Shown here one piece after another: positions 11,157-26,100 of a stretch of DNA of 64,000 nt. Under the pieces are notes generated by a model that searched no databases, had not been told where the DNA came from, and saw only the letters and a list, made by a program, of their open reading frames with translations. Source of the DNA: Pararge aegeria (Eukaryota; Arthropoda; Insecta; Lepidoptera; Nymphalidae); assembly GCF_905163445.1 (NCBI RefSeq), contig NC_053184.1, positions 17,050,001 through 17,114,000 of the forward strand, in the 5' to 3' direction. The translations under genes were made by a program, and so were the position numbers. The stretch's first letter is position 1. Each line of letters starts with the position of its first letter.

Positions 11157-14100
11157 GTAAGTATAAAGGATATTTGTCGATAAAGTGTGACCGGAAAAAC
11201 AACTTCAGTTATAACGTAGATGTTACGCAGTAGTGCCCTGAGTAACAATATTTTTTTTTTTTTTCAGTAATAAATACTACTTACAGTAAGATAAATAACA
11301 TACATACCGTTAAACTGTAGAACAGTTGTTGACGGAATCGACTCTTATAATATAGCGTAGTAATAAATTATTACATGCTAAAAGGATTTCGACTTATAAG
11401 TAGGTAGATAGTATATAAAATAGTTACGCTACTAGCATATACAGGTCCCTCATAAAAACAGCTCTAAGCCTATTTTTTGGCTCCTTTTTGAAGACTTACT
11501 GTCTACTATACTTAACGACACAAATGCAAAGACATATTTTGTGTTCCTAAACTTATTAACACTAGCGGACCCGCGCGACTTCGGCCGCGAATTACTTAAA
11601 AAAATAGTCGTTTGGACATACGACTATTTTTATATATTTTTATTATATATAAATGATTCCGAGATTTCAATATAATTGAATCCTAGCTAGATCGATTAAC
11701 CGCCCCCGAAACCCCCCTGTATACAAAATTTCATGAAAATCGTTGGACCCGATTCTGAGATTCTAATTTTATATATACAAGGTATAAGATAAGATAAGAT
11801 AACATGCGTGCCCTATAAGCCTATAACCTAAGACGATCTCACATCAGTAAGCGCAGCGTTTGTCGACTCGACCCTCAACGAGGTGAGTAGACGAAATCAG
11901 GCGAGTCGATGGAATCCGCTAGAAACCAGCGACCCAAGACTATTGACTTAGCCCCCGTGCCTTGAAGACTTATGTCTCTGTCGTTAGTGACCGTCTTCTT
12001 GATATCGTGATGATAGTTTAAGCCTTTCTTAAAATACGTTCTGAACAAAAGTTTTTTGAACTCCGCACACACAATGTGACGGTCGCAATTATTCTGTCTA
12101 GTAAGTCCATAAGAGGGGCGGCTTAGCTTCGAATTTCTAGATATTGTGGACACTGTTTTAAGTTCCGATACTGAGTAGGTGTCTTTTTTTTATTCCTCTA
12201 CAAGTTAGTCCTTGACTGCAAACTCACCTGGTGGTAAGTGATGATGCATTCTAAAATGGTAGCGAGCTAACCTGTTAGGGAGTATGGTAGTCATACCCCT
12301 AATCGGTTTCTACGCGACATCGCACCGGAACACTAAATCGCTTAGCGGCACGTCTTTACTAGCCAAGGCCAAAGCCTCCCACCAGACCAGACCAGAGACA
12401 ATTAAGAAATTATAAATTCGCAAATTGTCTCCACCGGGAATCGAACCCAGTGTCTAGCGTTCAATTTTTAATAACAACCAGCTTCTAGTATATCGAGGCC
12501 TCAAGTCTACTAGTGCAATTTTGTCTCAATGGACGATCAATTATATCAAAGTACTAATTTAAAAAAAACTGTATATTAAAAGAAGTATATCGTGAACAAT
12601 CAACCGTTCACGTTTTTTTTCGTAAATTATTAATTAAATACTCGGGCGCGTTATCTTGTGTTATAATAGTAGTAATTTTGAAATATTAGGATAATATCTT
12701 CGCTTCTAAATCACAAAGGAAAAAAAAATGTATGTAGTTGGCTGCTTGGAATGGCTTAGTTAGTATACACATTTCGTCATGATCTCATTCATCGAATACA
12801 ACTACATAAATAGGGTTTCGTGCCAAGAGGATAAAAATGGAAACCTCATGGTTTATCCTCCCTACTTTATCCGTCCGTCCAGACAAACAGACATACTTGA
12901 CGTTTCAAAAGTTCTTATATAGTAAGCCTATTTGAGATAAATGAATTTTGAATTTTGATGTGAAATTTAGAACAGTTTATAATACTTTTCTGTGACAGAA
13001 CTTGTCTAGGGAAGCCTTAGCGTCAGGTTGATGGAGACACAGGATTCTCTAGGAAGTTATCAAAATCATATCGATCCATTACCGGCCCACAACAGGGCAC
13101 AGGTCTCCTCCCACAATAAGAAGGGGTTAAGGCCGTAGTGTACCACGCTCAGTGGCGTGCATTGAGGGTATGCAAAGGGTATGGAGATGACATAAAATGA
13201 AGAAAATCTCTAGTACAAGTTATAAAACACTTAAGGATAGGCATTGTAAGAGTTAGAAAAGCCTGCCCGTATTTATAAGGATTTTTTTCAATATAGGTAT
13301 ATTTATCCACGTTTACCTGAGCTAGCAACCAAAAGCTAATCACGATAATATAAATAACACAGTTACTATTCGTTCATGAAACATTTGGCAACAAAGCTAG
13401 TTTGGACAGTGCATAATATATCTATTAAACAATCCGTTCGGATGTGCAGCCCATTCCAATAGATCATACCGATTGTATTATAAGTACTTAGTGTTATGGC
13501 CGCATAATTATTTCATTTATGACGTCCTATACCGTGTTCTTAAGAGCGTGACATGAGCCAATCCAAACTGAGAATGATACGTTCCTAACGAAAATGCGGT
13601 CTAAAATATGCTATTCGCGAGAACTTCTTTTAAATCGAAATAAAATCTTATCACAGAATTAAGAATGTACAGAAAACGTTACAATGTTTACACGAATAAT
13701 ATTGAAGCTCAATAACCACTCCACTTAAGTAGCGTCTCCCCAACAGGCTGTTAGTCACATCATTCCATTAAGAAGTTAACAGTATTTAACCTCTAATTTT
13801 CTAATTGTTCACCATAAAATGGGGAGATGGAAAAGTTTGCGAGCTAGCAACACGGATGTGTTTCCACTGTTTTTGGACGCAATGACGTCCTATACCGTGT
13901 TCTTAAGAGCGTGCCATGAGCGAATCCGAACTTAAAATGATTCGTACCAAACGAAAATGCGATCTAAATTATGCTACTCGGGAACACGAGCTGAGAAAGT
14001 CACATTGCACTGCACATAATGGCTTAATGAAGGTTATGTATGTTCTTAATTCTGAGAATCTAATCGATCTGGGCTAGTAGGTAATAATACTGCCATGCTG

Positions 14101-17100
14101 CCAAGGCAGCATTGGTGTGTTTCAGCATTGCTGAGTTCCAATCTAACTGCAAGACTGACTACAATTTACTATCAGACATAAATCAACAATGCCTGTTATA
14201 TGTTATTAGTATTCCATACTCATATTTGGTGTTCACAGTCGTTCAATACTAACTGGTAGATCATTGTGATGGGTCTACGCACAAGAACCTTATTTGTTGT
14301 CATGCAGACGGACATCCTAATGAATTATTTAAGAATTGGGTCGTCCCGATGACTAAAGGTACAGCAAAATTCTTTAGACAGTCAAATTTACACAGTAATC
14401 TGGTATAAGCGATATCGAATAATGGGCATCTACAGCTGTACATATGTGTTTTCGATGGGTATAACGATTTACAGATTGAAAGATCGTGTACTGCGTTTCT
14501 AACATTTCTCTCTCCATCGCCCGCTGAGTGATTCTGAGCCTTCTTATGAGGCCCATATCAAGGCTTATACCATACTTATGCAGGGGAAATAAATGCATCA
14601 CAATAAGTCAAATTATTATAGTTAGACTAATTGTGATGTATTTATTTGTGTGATAGTCCTAAAACGCAAGGTCACAAAACAATAAGATCTTAGTGAAATG
14701 CACACTTTTCTTCATTAGAAACGCATATTTCTTTTTGATAGTCGTTTGCTAAATTTCACCATTCGGAATCAAAATAGGGTATATGACCTCAAGCGTCCGG
14801 TGAGACTTAGCATTTCACGTGGGTAATGTTACGTTAGCTTACGTGATCTGGTTAAAGACCTGAGAGGATAAACACACAGAAGGTCAAAGACAGCAGTAGT
14901 TAATAAAACTAATCCGGTTCAACGTGATGCAGGGATTCCTCGGAGTTTAAATGTCGGGAAATTCACCCACATTTTCCACTTAATTCTAAGTCCCCTGTAA
15001 TATTACGGTGGCAACTATCTCGTATTATTATTACTCATGGGTCTTAAACTCAATTTATAAAGCTTTTCATTTAATTTGGAAAAACGACAGTTTTTTTTTA
15101 TTATTTTTCTGTTTTTGAGACGGTATGTTTCCCACGTGGTCCAATTTTCATCCGGGCAAGATCTGTAGAAGGAATCTGGAGAAATTGAGGGAACTCTTCA
15201 AATATTATAGGTAGTAGTTACCTAAGCACTATTTGGTCAATGATCACGGATGGTCTCAGGAACTACACAATAAATAATAACTACACAATAATATAAGTAT
15301 TATAGTAGTACACAATAATATGTATTTAATATAACATATATATTATTTTAACCCCTGTGCCCATCCTCGGAGGGTTGATAAAACTGAGAAAAATGTCTAG
15401 AAATGTGCGGGCAATGTGACGCGGTATGTCAGAGAATGGAAGTTTATAAAGGATAAATTTATGTACCAGAAGTTTTACACGGAGTTCACGATGAACAGTT
15501 GAGAATACTGTATAAAACCACAAGATGCTAATTTACCGTTTAACTTGCTGAGTAAAAAACCGAATTAAGAAACAACTCAGATCCTTGAAATTGGGTTATA
15601 TTCATAAAAAACTCATAACAACGTGTTCAACAACTATGTTCAACATAGTTTTTTTTATTCAAATAAACCTATAGGCAATAGACAATTTATAAGCGGATGT
15701 AATTTTTTTCCATTGTAGTGATATAGAAAAACAAATAAATAAATATATTACGACAACACACATCGCCACCTAGCCTCAAAGTAAGCGTAGCTTGTGTTAT
15801 GGGCACTAAGATAACCGATTAATAATTTATGATTAACTAGCTGTTGCCCGAGACTTCGTCTGCGTTTGATTTTGTTTTTTGATGTGGCATTAAATTTAGT
15901 TGTAGATCTAAAAAAAAAATATCGCTATTCAGTATGGCTATGCCTTAAATGAGGTGTTTGCTTCTGTCCGTTTAGGAGTTCTGTCCTCTGGGCAAAATTA
16001 AACACATTTTATAACCTCTATAGTACAAAAATAATAATTCAAATCGGTTATAATTTGTCGGAGTTATGGTGTAAAATAGTCAAACACTCATCCCCTCTGC
16101 CAAAAGAACCGAGCTTTATGTCAAGATAAAAAGTATCCTATATTACTTCTAACACTTCCAATAATATGTGTACAAAGTTTCATGAGGATCGGTTAAGTAG
16201 TTATTGCGTGAAAGCGTAACAAACAAAGTTACATTGACAAATATAATATTAAAAGGGATAGGGATAGGGATATACATAAATACTTATAATATACAGATTA
16301 ACACCCAGACACAGAAAACATTCATGTTTATTACACAAAAATTTCCCGGTGGTGAAAATCGAACCCACGGCCTGGCACTCGCAAAGCAGGGTCACTGCCA
16401 ATCAGCCGCCAAGAGATGATGGTGATAACTGAGCTCGCTGGTTAAAAGCTGGAGCTATGAGTACTTTGAGGAAAAAAACGGACACCGAACATATATTTTC
16501 ACATAGGTATTTTCTTGGGAATGAAAATGCGAGGAAAGGAAAAAATTACATTATCACCATTATCGTTATCAGCCCATTGAGCTGCTCTTCAAATTGAGTT
16601 GTGAGATCAGTCGGTGAAAAATCCTACGTTACTGGTATCTTCTTGAATTCCAAATAGGTATTTCTGGTCCACTCTCTCATATAGTCAATCCACTTCTTCC
16701 TCTGTCTCCAAAACACTTTCCCTATAATTCTGCCTTCAAGGGTCTATAGGTGACCGAAAAACGTAACCTTCCTTTGTTTGACGGTTGTCACCAATACTTG
16801 AGCATTTGCTCCACGATATTTCAAACATGCCTCATAGTTACCAAATCTCAAATCGACGATTATAAATAAAAATTTAACAAAAAGTATACAATTTGGCGGC
16901 CTTATCGCTACATAGCGATCTCTTCCTGGTAACCAATACGTTAAACACAGCTCAAGAAGAGAGAGAGAGAGCAGTGATATTTTATTTGCTAAAATTTAAA
17001 ACGCAGATATTTCTGAAAAGTAAAAGTTGAATGCCGGGCATCGAACTCTGTCCCCCCAAGGCTCTGGCCACCAGGTTATCCCCACGTTGTACATGAACTA

Positions 17101-20100
17101 AATAATTATATTCAACTCACAAATGCTTAATCTGTAATGTACATCATTAGTTGTTTTAGCATGTCTTGGAATTGTATGCTAATGAACATAAGTCTTCCGC
17201 GGACGAGATGTGGATGAGATTTTATCGACTGAGATTATACCATTACCTAGTAGGTATAGTTACAAGCGGTCATTGTCTTCTTAATGCAAGAGTTTTTTGT
17301 TCTATGAAACAACTAGTGAGCTCTTAACTGCAATCTCACTAGGTAAGATGATGGAAGTGGGCTAACCTTAACCGGTTAGGAAGTCGTATCGTAGTCGTAA
17401 ACCAATACCCCTAATCCGCTTCAACACGGCATCGTACCGGAACCCTAGATCAATTGTCGGTACGGCCAAAGCCACTCACCAGACGAGACCAGAGAAAATT
17501 CTGATATTATAAATTCCCAATTTCCCCTGCCGAGGATTTTGAAAACTTTGGGAATGGGGACATTTAACAATAATAAATTGTTAAATGTCCCCATATACAG
17601 ACAAAGCCAATATTCGATACGTATAAAATTTACAAAATTAAACAATATACATTACAGGCTTATATCAAATGTAAATAAAACAGAATACAATAGAAATATA
17701 TCGATAGCATGTCATCATTAAAATAACAACTTAATTATTGCAAAAATAAAACTAAAAATCCCTACTTCCCTATCCATACTAATATTATAAATGTCAATGT
17801 AAGTTTGTTTGTTACGCTTTCACGTAAAAACTACTAAACCGATCCTCATGAAACTTTGTACACATATTCTTGGAAGTGTTAGTAGTAATATAGGATACTT
17901 TTTATCCCGACATTAAGCTCGGTTCCTTTGGGAGAGGGGGATGAAAGTGTTTGAAGACTTTACTCCATAACTCCGACAAATTATAACCGATTTAAATAAT
18001 AATTTTTGTACTATAGACGTTATAATATGTGTTTAATTTTGCCCAAACTTTGCGTAGATCTGAATGTGGTTGGAGATAGAGGACAGAACTCCTCAGCGGA
18101 AAGCAGCAAACCCCTCATTTAAGGCTTAGCGATACTGAATACTTGAATTTTTTTTAGAACTACAACTAAATTGAATGCCACATCAAAAAACAAAATCAAA
18201 CGAAGACGAAGTCGCGGGCAACAGATAGTATTAGTATAAATTTAAATATCTCGATATTTCAGCTAAAAACATAACTTCAAAGATGAATTTGTCACAATTT
18301 AATCATCATCATCATATCAACCCTTTACAACACACTACAAGGCTGTTTCACGCTACCCAAATGCGGATAGGTTGGCTCAGTGGCGTGCACTGCATACATG
18401 CATAAAACCACTGCATACTACGCTTCAGAGTCTATCAGGGTTTTGGAAACAATAGAATCAAACTAAGATATCGATTCTTGACTAAGCAGTAGCGGTGTGT
18501 ATATTTCACAAGTGTAATAAAACATTGCTTCACCAAAAAACCTTGTAAACCCGTAGTGCTTTTTTTCGTTGTTTCATATTAAATAAATAAATAATAAATA
18601 AATATACTACGACAATACACACACCGCCATCTAGCCCCAAAGTAAGCGTAGCTTGTGTTATGGGTACTAAGATGACTGATGAATATTTTTATGAATAATA
18701 TACATAAATACTTATAATACATATAAACACCCAGACACTGACAAACATTCATGCTAATCACACAAACATTTTCCAGTTGTGGGAATCGAACCCACGGCCC
18801 TCGGCTCAGAAAGCAGGGTTGCTGCAAACTGCGCCAATCGGCTGTCAAATAAATAAAAAGCAATATTGTTGCTTTTTAATGCATACCCTGGTCAAAAACT
18901 CTTTGCACGAATCTTTAAGGACGTTATGAAGAATTCTCAGGCACACTGGTAGCTAGCGATGTTATCCTCCACCGTTGAAGCAACTGATATTTAAATGCTT
19001 AAATTGAAAACACACATAACTCCGAAAAGTAGAGGTGCATGCCGGGGACGGAACTCTGTCCCCCCGAAAGAGGACCGAAGCCATAACCTCAAGGCTATCA
19101 CTGCTTCATTGATACGCAATTGAATACTACACTAAAACTGTTAGAATTATATCACTACAGTTCCATTTTTGATTAATTCGAGTTGGTCATATCCTAGTAT
19201 CATTTGAAGCTGCTTCCACTCAAATACGCTTTGTCATAATGAGCGTTTAATTCTTTAGTTAAGGTGAAATATTATTATCGAGTTTTTTAAACAGAAGAGA
19301 ATCTTTTGTTATGTCATGATTACGATTAAAACTTCGCACCACATGGTGACGACTAAAGATGAATCGCTTGTTGGTAAGGCCAGAGCCTTCCACCAGACGA
19401 GACCAGAAAAAAAAATTCAGATTCAGATTTTCTGTATTGAAAATTTTCAACTTGGTTATATTTTTGTTTGTTGAAATTTTAACTCTCTGCCAGCTTTATT
19501 ATGCATGAGATACAGGCCACTGGCAGAATGTCGTATTAGTAATATTCTCGTTGGTTAGGATGCGGATCTTTAAAAAGGCGCAGGCAGAATTTTAATAGCG
19601 TGTACATATCTCATATCTTTAAACGAGCAATTTTTGTATATATATAAATGGAATCCCGGAATATGCTTTAACGATTTTCATGAAATTATCATATATTTTC
19701 AATTATAATTATTTCATATTATTATTATTTTATTAATTATAATTATTATACAGGGGGTTTCGGGGGCGATAAATCGATCTGGCTAGGATTCATTTTTAGA
19801 AAATGTCATTTTATTTGTGTCTTCCGGTAATATAACCTATTTGGTGCAGACGAAGTTGCACGGGTAAGCTAGTAACATTAATTATGGCACCACCGAATTA
19901 AGAACATACAGAAACCGTGTACACGACTAATATTGAAGCATCAAAAAACCACTACTTTGGTAGTGTTTCTAAAACATGCGGTTAGTCACTTCATTTAGCA
20001 GTTGGCAGTAATTATTTTACCTCCAGTGTCCCTCAAAAAAAAAAAAGTTTTTGACCTTTTTCGTTTCGTTTGCGTTTTCTCTGTTTTTGGACACAGACTG

Positions 20101-23100
20101 AATGAGGATTCTGTATTTTCTTAATTCCGTGAATGGCAATATTTAAGCGAATTTTAGGTCAAGCCCGCAATTAAGAACTGAGGACCTCGTGAACCGTAGT
20201 TGAACATGCTAACCACCAGACCAACGTTATGTTTGTTATAAAGGATAGGTATAACTTTTGTGTCAGCAAATAAATAAATATAAGCCGCATAAAACGAGAG
20301 CCGTGCTCAAACTTGTATCATCTGGATCTTGATCACGCAAATTCCAAGGTCCGACCATTCGTTAATATTCCGTGGAGGAGCTCAACCGTCCACATTGTCA
20401 GCTTATTTGGTCCCTGACTTTATTTCAATTACAATTCTTATTGTGTAATACAATGGCCCTTGACCGAAGCGGGGGACTGAGTGCAGCTGTTTACTGGAAG
20501 GCTTGCACTGAATGCAATTCCCACTCCATCCTAATTTGTACTACAAAGCACAAAGGAGATGTTAATTACGGGTGTGCGAAGTCGAAGTTTTGAACCTACT
20601 ATCGAATAATCTTCAATAAAATAAAATAAACCCGTCTGCGATATCTGATATCTTTATTAAATTCATTGAAGAACTGAAAAGATAGAAACAAGTTTTTTTT
20701 GAAAAATCTTATTTGACTTATACTCCAATTAAACTATGTGGGATAGGAAAGTTTTAATTTACCGGTATCTCAGAGTAAATAACCTGTCAAATATAGCTCT
20801 TTGTTTTTCCAGCTAAGTTATTGAACGATTTTTAAAGAACATGAATACATAAATTTACTATTAATATTTCTAAACATAAATTGGTGGTTTATACCACGAT
20901 AAAAAAAAACATCTGTCGCTTTTGTCAGCCGCAGTCCTAGAGTGGAGACCCCGAAAAAGCAATCGTAATGTGGGACGCCCTGCAGCACGAATGAGGAAGG
21001 CGGAGGACCGGGTATGATGCAGTGGCGTGCATAGAGGGTATACACAGAGTATGCAGATGATATAAAATCAAAATTCAAAATTCATTTATTTCAAGTAGGC
21101 CTAATATAAGCACTTTTGAAACGTCAAGTCTGTCTGTTTGTAGTGACGCTACCACCAGTTCGGAAGGCAGATTCTCCCGAGAAGAAGCCGGCAAGAAACT
21201 CAGCAAAAATGAAGATAATCTCCAGTACGAGTAATAAATACTTTAGGGTAGGCTTGTTATCACTCTTAAAATGACAAGTTACGTTTTACGTTTTTTTCTC
21301 CTTACGTTTTTTAAAACTCGTACTAGAGATTTCATCATTTTATTTCATCTGCATACCCGGTGCATAAGGGTCTATGTACGCCACTGACGTGAAGGCGCTT
21401 CTTGATAAAGGTCTATGTTCAGTATTGGACGTCCGCAGGCTGAAATGATGAATGCTAAGCGACATTGAATTAAACGGTTTCACTACTTAACCGATTGAAT
21501 ATCGGAACCTTAACTTAAATCTTAACTATAGTAGGCCAACGGTGAAGGAAAACGCTGACCCAGTGCGGATTGGTGGACTACAGATGCCTTTGAGAACATT
21601 ACGTAGAACTCTCAGGCATGCAGTGGCGTGCATAGAGGATATGTACAGGGTTTCCACTAAGCGAGCCGATGATATAAAATCCCTACTAATATTATAAATG
21701 TGAATGTAAGTTTGTTTGTTACCCTTTCACGCGAAAACTACTAAATCGATTTTCATGAAACTTTTGATACATATTCTTGGAGGTATTAGAAATAATATAG
21801 TATAGGTTTCATTGAAAAAAAAATTATGTAAGAAAAAATCTCAAAATCTCATTTATTACTATAGGTGTAGACTATGTAGCAGAACGCTGCCTCCCAAAAT
21901 AACGCGGGCGAAGCCGCAGGGCACATCTAGTATATAATAAAGATAAAATAGGCATGGTAAAAGTTATAAAAAGCCTACCCTTAAGTTTTTATAACTCGTT
22001 TTGGAGATTTTCTTCATTTTACGTGACCTGCGTGCCCTGTGCATACCCTCTATGCACGATACTGCATGCCTGAGAGTTCTACGTAATGTTCTCAAAGGCG
22101 TCTGAAGTCCACCAATCCGCACTGGGCCAGCGTGGTGAACTACGTCTTAACCCCTTTTCATTGTGGAAGGAGACCCGTGCTCTGTGGGCCGTTAATGGGT
22201 CGATAGGATGATACTAGGCTACGATTAATGACAAAAATCGGTTGGAAATATGTACAAGAGTCTTAGCGCGGCTATCTTTGTACCATACATTTTGTTCCTT
22301 CACGAATAAAAACTTATTAAATAGGCTATATCTTTCCAGATGGGCCATCGACTTCCGAGGTATTCCAGTATTCTGTGGGGGGTATGTATACCAAGTACAT
22401 GCAGCAGCTTCGATTTGGAAGACGAGCTGTCATATAAACTGTCAGATCTGGGTATCTCTGTGAGAGTTCAAAACACTATGTGCACCATCAAGGACGTGAA
22501 AAGACCATATTCTTTTGGAAAAACGTTGTCAATGTAAGTACTGGCGAAGTGCGGGTTGGTGGATTCAAAATCGGTCCAATCATTGTGGCGTAATAGAGGA
22601 ACGAACATTCAAACATACTAACTTTCATAGTTATACATATATAGTTATTTCATTGACATGTTGTTCTGAATATTTAATCAAAAAATCTGGGCATATCCGC
22701 CATACTGCAAAAAATATGTTCGCGGAAAAAAAATTGTTTATCATTTGACTTAAGATTTTTGCGCATTTATTTGCAAAATAAATTTATCAATGCTATTGTG
22801 ACCGAGATTTTTTTTTGTTTCACTACAAGTTATCCTTAACTGCAATCTCACCTGTTAGTTAGTGATGATGCAGTCTAAGTTGGCAGCGGTCTAACCTGTT
22901 AGGGCGTATGGTAGTCATACCCCTAATCCGCATCGGAACACTAAATCACTTCGCGGCACGTCTGTGTCGGTAGAGTGGTAACTAGCTAGGGCGAAAGCCG
23001 TCCACCAGATCAGATCAGAGAAAATTAAGAAATTATAACTTCCTTAATTAAGAAGGCTCAGAGTCACTCAGCGGGCGATGGAAAGAGCTATGTTAGGAGT

Positions 23101-26100
23101 ATCTCTACGTGATCAAACAAGAAACGAGGAGAAGCTTAGAAGAACTAGAGTTACCGACATAGCTCAACGAGTCGTGAAGCTAAAGTGGGAATGGGCGGGG
23201 CACATAGCTCGGAGAACCGATGAACGTTGGGGTTCCAAGTAATTGGAGTGGCAACCCTGCACCAGTAAGCGCAGCGTTGGTCTGCTCCCAACCAGGTGGA
23301 CAAACGATATCAAATGAGTCGAGGGGAGGCGCTGGATACAAGCAGCCCAGAATCGTGGAGTTTGGAACGCCCTACAAAAGACCCATGTCCAGCAGTGGAC
23401 GGTTCAGTTGATTTGATGATGATGACGATGATGATGAAATTACCAAATTACGGGGAATCAAACCCGGGACCTCCTACTTAAATTCACAGCGCTCACCGTT
23501 GCGCCAGGGAGGTCGTCGAATGCTTTTTTTAAGTCCGTTATTTCTGTTTCAGCACTTTTTTTTTAGCAATTATCCTATTGTTGAGTTTGGGGACAATGCT
23601 AGACGACGGAAAGGAAGGCGGAACAAACTTCGAGAAACTTCTCAACGCGTTTTCTTTGAAACGCAATTTGAGAAAAGTATTCGACTTGACAGACTCCCCG
23701 AGCAGAGTTCAAGGAGTTGACGCGTTCCGGGGACTAAATGCTTTTGCTCTGCTCGTTGCGCATAAATCCATGGCGATGGCTCACAATCCTTATGTGAACA
23801 AGACTAGCTACTCTGAGGTATGTAATTCCCATGGCACGATATATTTCTCCCAACGTAAAAGTTGCTCTCAACTTTGCAAACTACCTATGAATCCGATAGT
23901 GTCCATAGACGTATAACGGATGCGCTAACGTCCGCAATTATTAAAAAAAAAAATCTATACCAAAATCTTCGAATTGCAGACTGAATATAATTGTGTTATC
24001 CTTTTCCTACTTCTCTCTGTAGTTGAGGATACTAAATTTAAACTGACATCTGAAGATTTTGAATTAGATTTATTACTACCCTCGGGCGTAATATAACTTC
24101 ACTAGTTGTTGCCCGCGACTTCGTCTGCGTTTGATTTTGTTTTTTGATGTGGCATTACATTTAGTTGTAGTTCTAAAAAAAATTAAAGTATTCAGTATCG
24201 CTAAGCCTTAAATGAGGGGTTTGCTGCTGTCCGCTGAGGAGTTCTGTCCTCTATCTCCAACCACATTCAGATCTACACAAAGTTTGGGCAAAATTAAAGA
24301 CATATTATAACCTCTATAGTACAAAAATAATGATTTAAATCGCTTATAATTTGTCGGAGTTATGGTGTAAAATCTTCAAACACTTTCATCTCCCTCTCCC
24401 AAAGAAACCGAAAAAATTAAATAAATTAATTAGTTAAGAAAACATTTAAACATATTTCAAAGAATAAAGCAACTTGCGACTTGGTTTTCTGTCCAATGAA
24501 TACTGGAGAAGACTGAAATCCAGCGCACTGCATGAGACTTAATTTGAAACCATTGTCTATATTTTCAAGGCATTGTTTCATGAATAGATAATTGTACTCG
24601 CAATAGTGTATGGCGATGAAGGTTTATTAATATTATCATCATCATCACCCCATTACCAGCCCACTACTGGGCACGGGTCTCATTTAAATTGCTTAAATAA
24701 AAACGCACATAACTCCAAAAAGTCACTAGTGCGTGCCTGAGCTCGAACTCGGTCTCCACGAAAGGGTAAGCCAAAGCCTTACCCAAGGCTATCACCGCTT
24801 CGCATTAATATATTTATTGTTAAATACAGTCCCACAAAATCTTCCACCCGAAGAGTTCCATCAATTTACGCTGTACCTAGTACCTAAGTCCAAACGAACG
24901 TAAAGAGATTCCAACCTATAACATCAACTCAATAATTATCGCATAACTAAATACCTCTTAAAAGCACACGCAAATCAAGCCGGAACTAAAGTCACACCTC
25001 CATCTCAAACACTCACTGTAGTTAGTAATAAAAGGTACTCATATTTCCGGCTATTACTGCTGTTTTAAACCACCTTGACCCTCTTAAGCCTTTATACCAT
25101 CGTAAAAATGCGTCGGTATGCTTCAAATTAAAAACACGTATATTGTTAGGCTTCAAAACCATCACCGTACACCATTTGAACCTTTTATGAGTGGTGTAAA
25201 GAGTTTAATAATCCTCAGGTATTCGGGATGCCATGGGCAGTCATCGGCCGTTCAGCAATAGTTTACACGGACAGCTTTCTGTACCTCAGCGGATTTCTGA
25301 ACGCGCACAACCTTCTTCAGGAGTTAGAGAGAAAAGGTACCATTGATATGAAGAGCAGACTGCTGACAAGATGGTTCAGGTGAGTGTAGAAGCCAGTAGT
25401 TTTTAACCAAAACAGAACATAGACAATATATGCGTTTATGGTTTGTGACTAGAACATAGACAATAAATGCGTCTATGGTTTGTGACTGTGGTTTTGTAGA
25501 TTACTTCATCATCTTCGTTAACAATCCAAAGCTTACACACCCTTTCTAACATTATTGCGAAACTGATTTTGTTTGTTCGAACTAAACATATTACCCGCGT
25601 CGTAGTCGGCAATGAATTTTTGATTTCTCATTTAATAAAATAAACCGGGGTCGCCTAAGCCTATCTCCAGCAGGTTCCGGGCAAATGCTAAACTTCAAAA
25701 TTGGTTTCATGGTTTATATGTTACCATGTCATACACAGATACAGAATTCACACTTATTTTTTTGTTAACTACATCTGAATTATAATAGCGACTGAAACAA
25801 AATAATATTTAAAAAATCATGAAATCATCTTCATTTGAAAATAATGTTAGTTATTAGTAGATCGGTCATGAATTCTAGCAGGCCTATCTGCAGCAGCCGC
25901 CAGGCAAATTTACAACCTAGTATAAGTTTTTATAATAAATTACAACAAAAAGAAATACACAAAACTATTGTAAAACAGACCTTAAGATTGTAACAACATC
26001 TTACAACGGATGTTGGTTGAGACATAAGGTATAGAAGCAATACTTATTTCAGAAAATTAAGAAATTGGACTTAAAAGTGATGTCATAAAATGCACCAAAT

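Larger units (their letters stand above)
11157..22339 (+). other. Intron 1 of the NRF-6-like gene (11.2 kb)
   Basis: Non-coding and built largely from the mobile elements listed separately. The parts between them (for example 14060-14470 and 14650-15740) show nothing I can name. Confidence 0.7.
22534..23552 (+). other. Intron 2 of the NRF-6-like gene
   Basis: Holds a SINE-B split by an RTE fragment. The first 270 bases are unassigned apart from a SINE-C scrap at 22540-22570. Confidence 0.75.
23818..25218 (+). other. Intron 3 of the NRF-6-like gene
   Basis: Contains an element K 5' part (24103-24420) and a SINE-C (24635-24805). The rest (24810-25210) has no recognised feature. Confidence 0.75.

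Noticed and set aside
20372..20593. 73-codon frame as a small Cys-containing protein
   Set aside because: No start context, splice partner or family motif, and it is isolated inside an intron.
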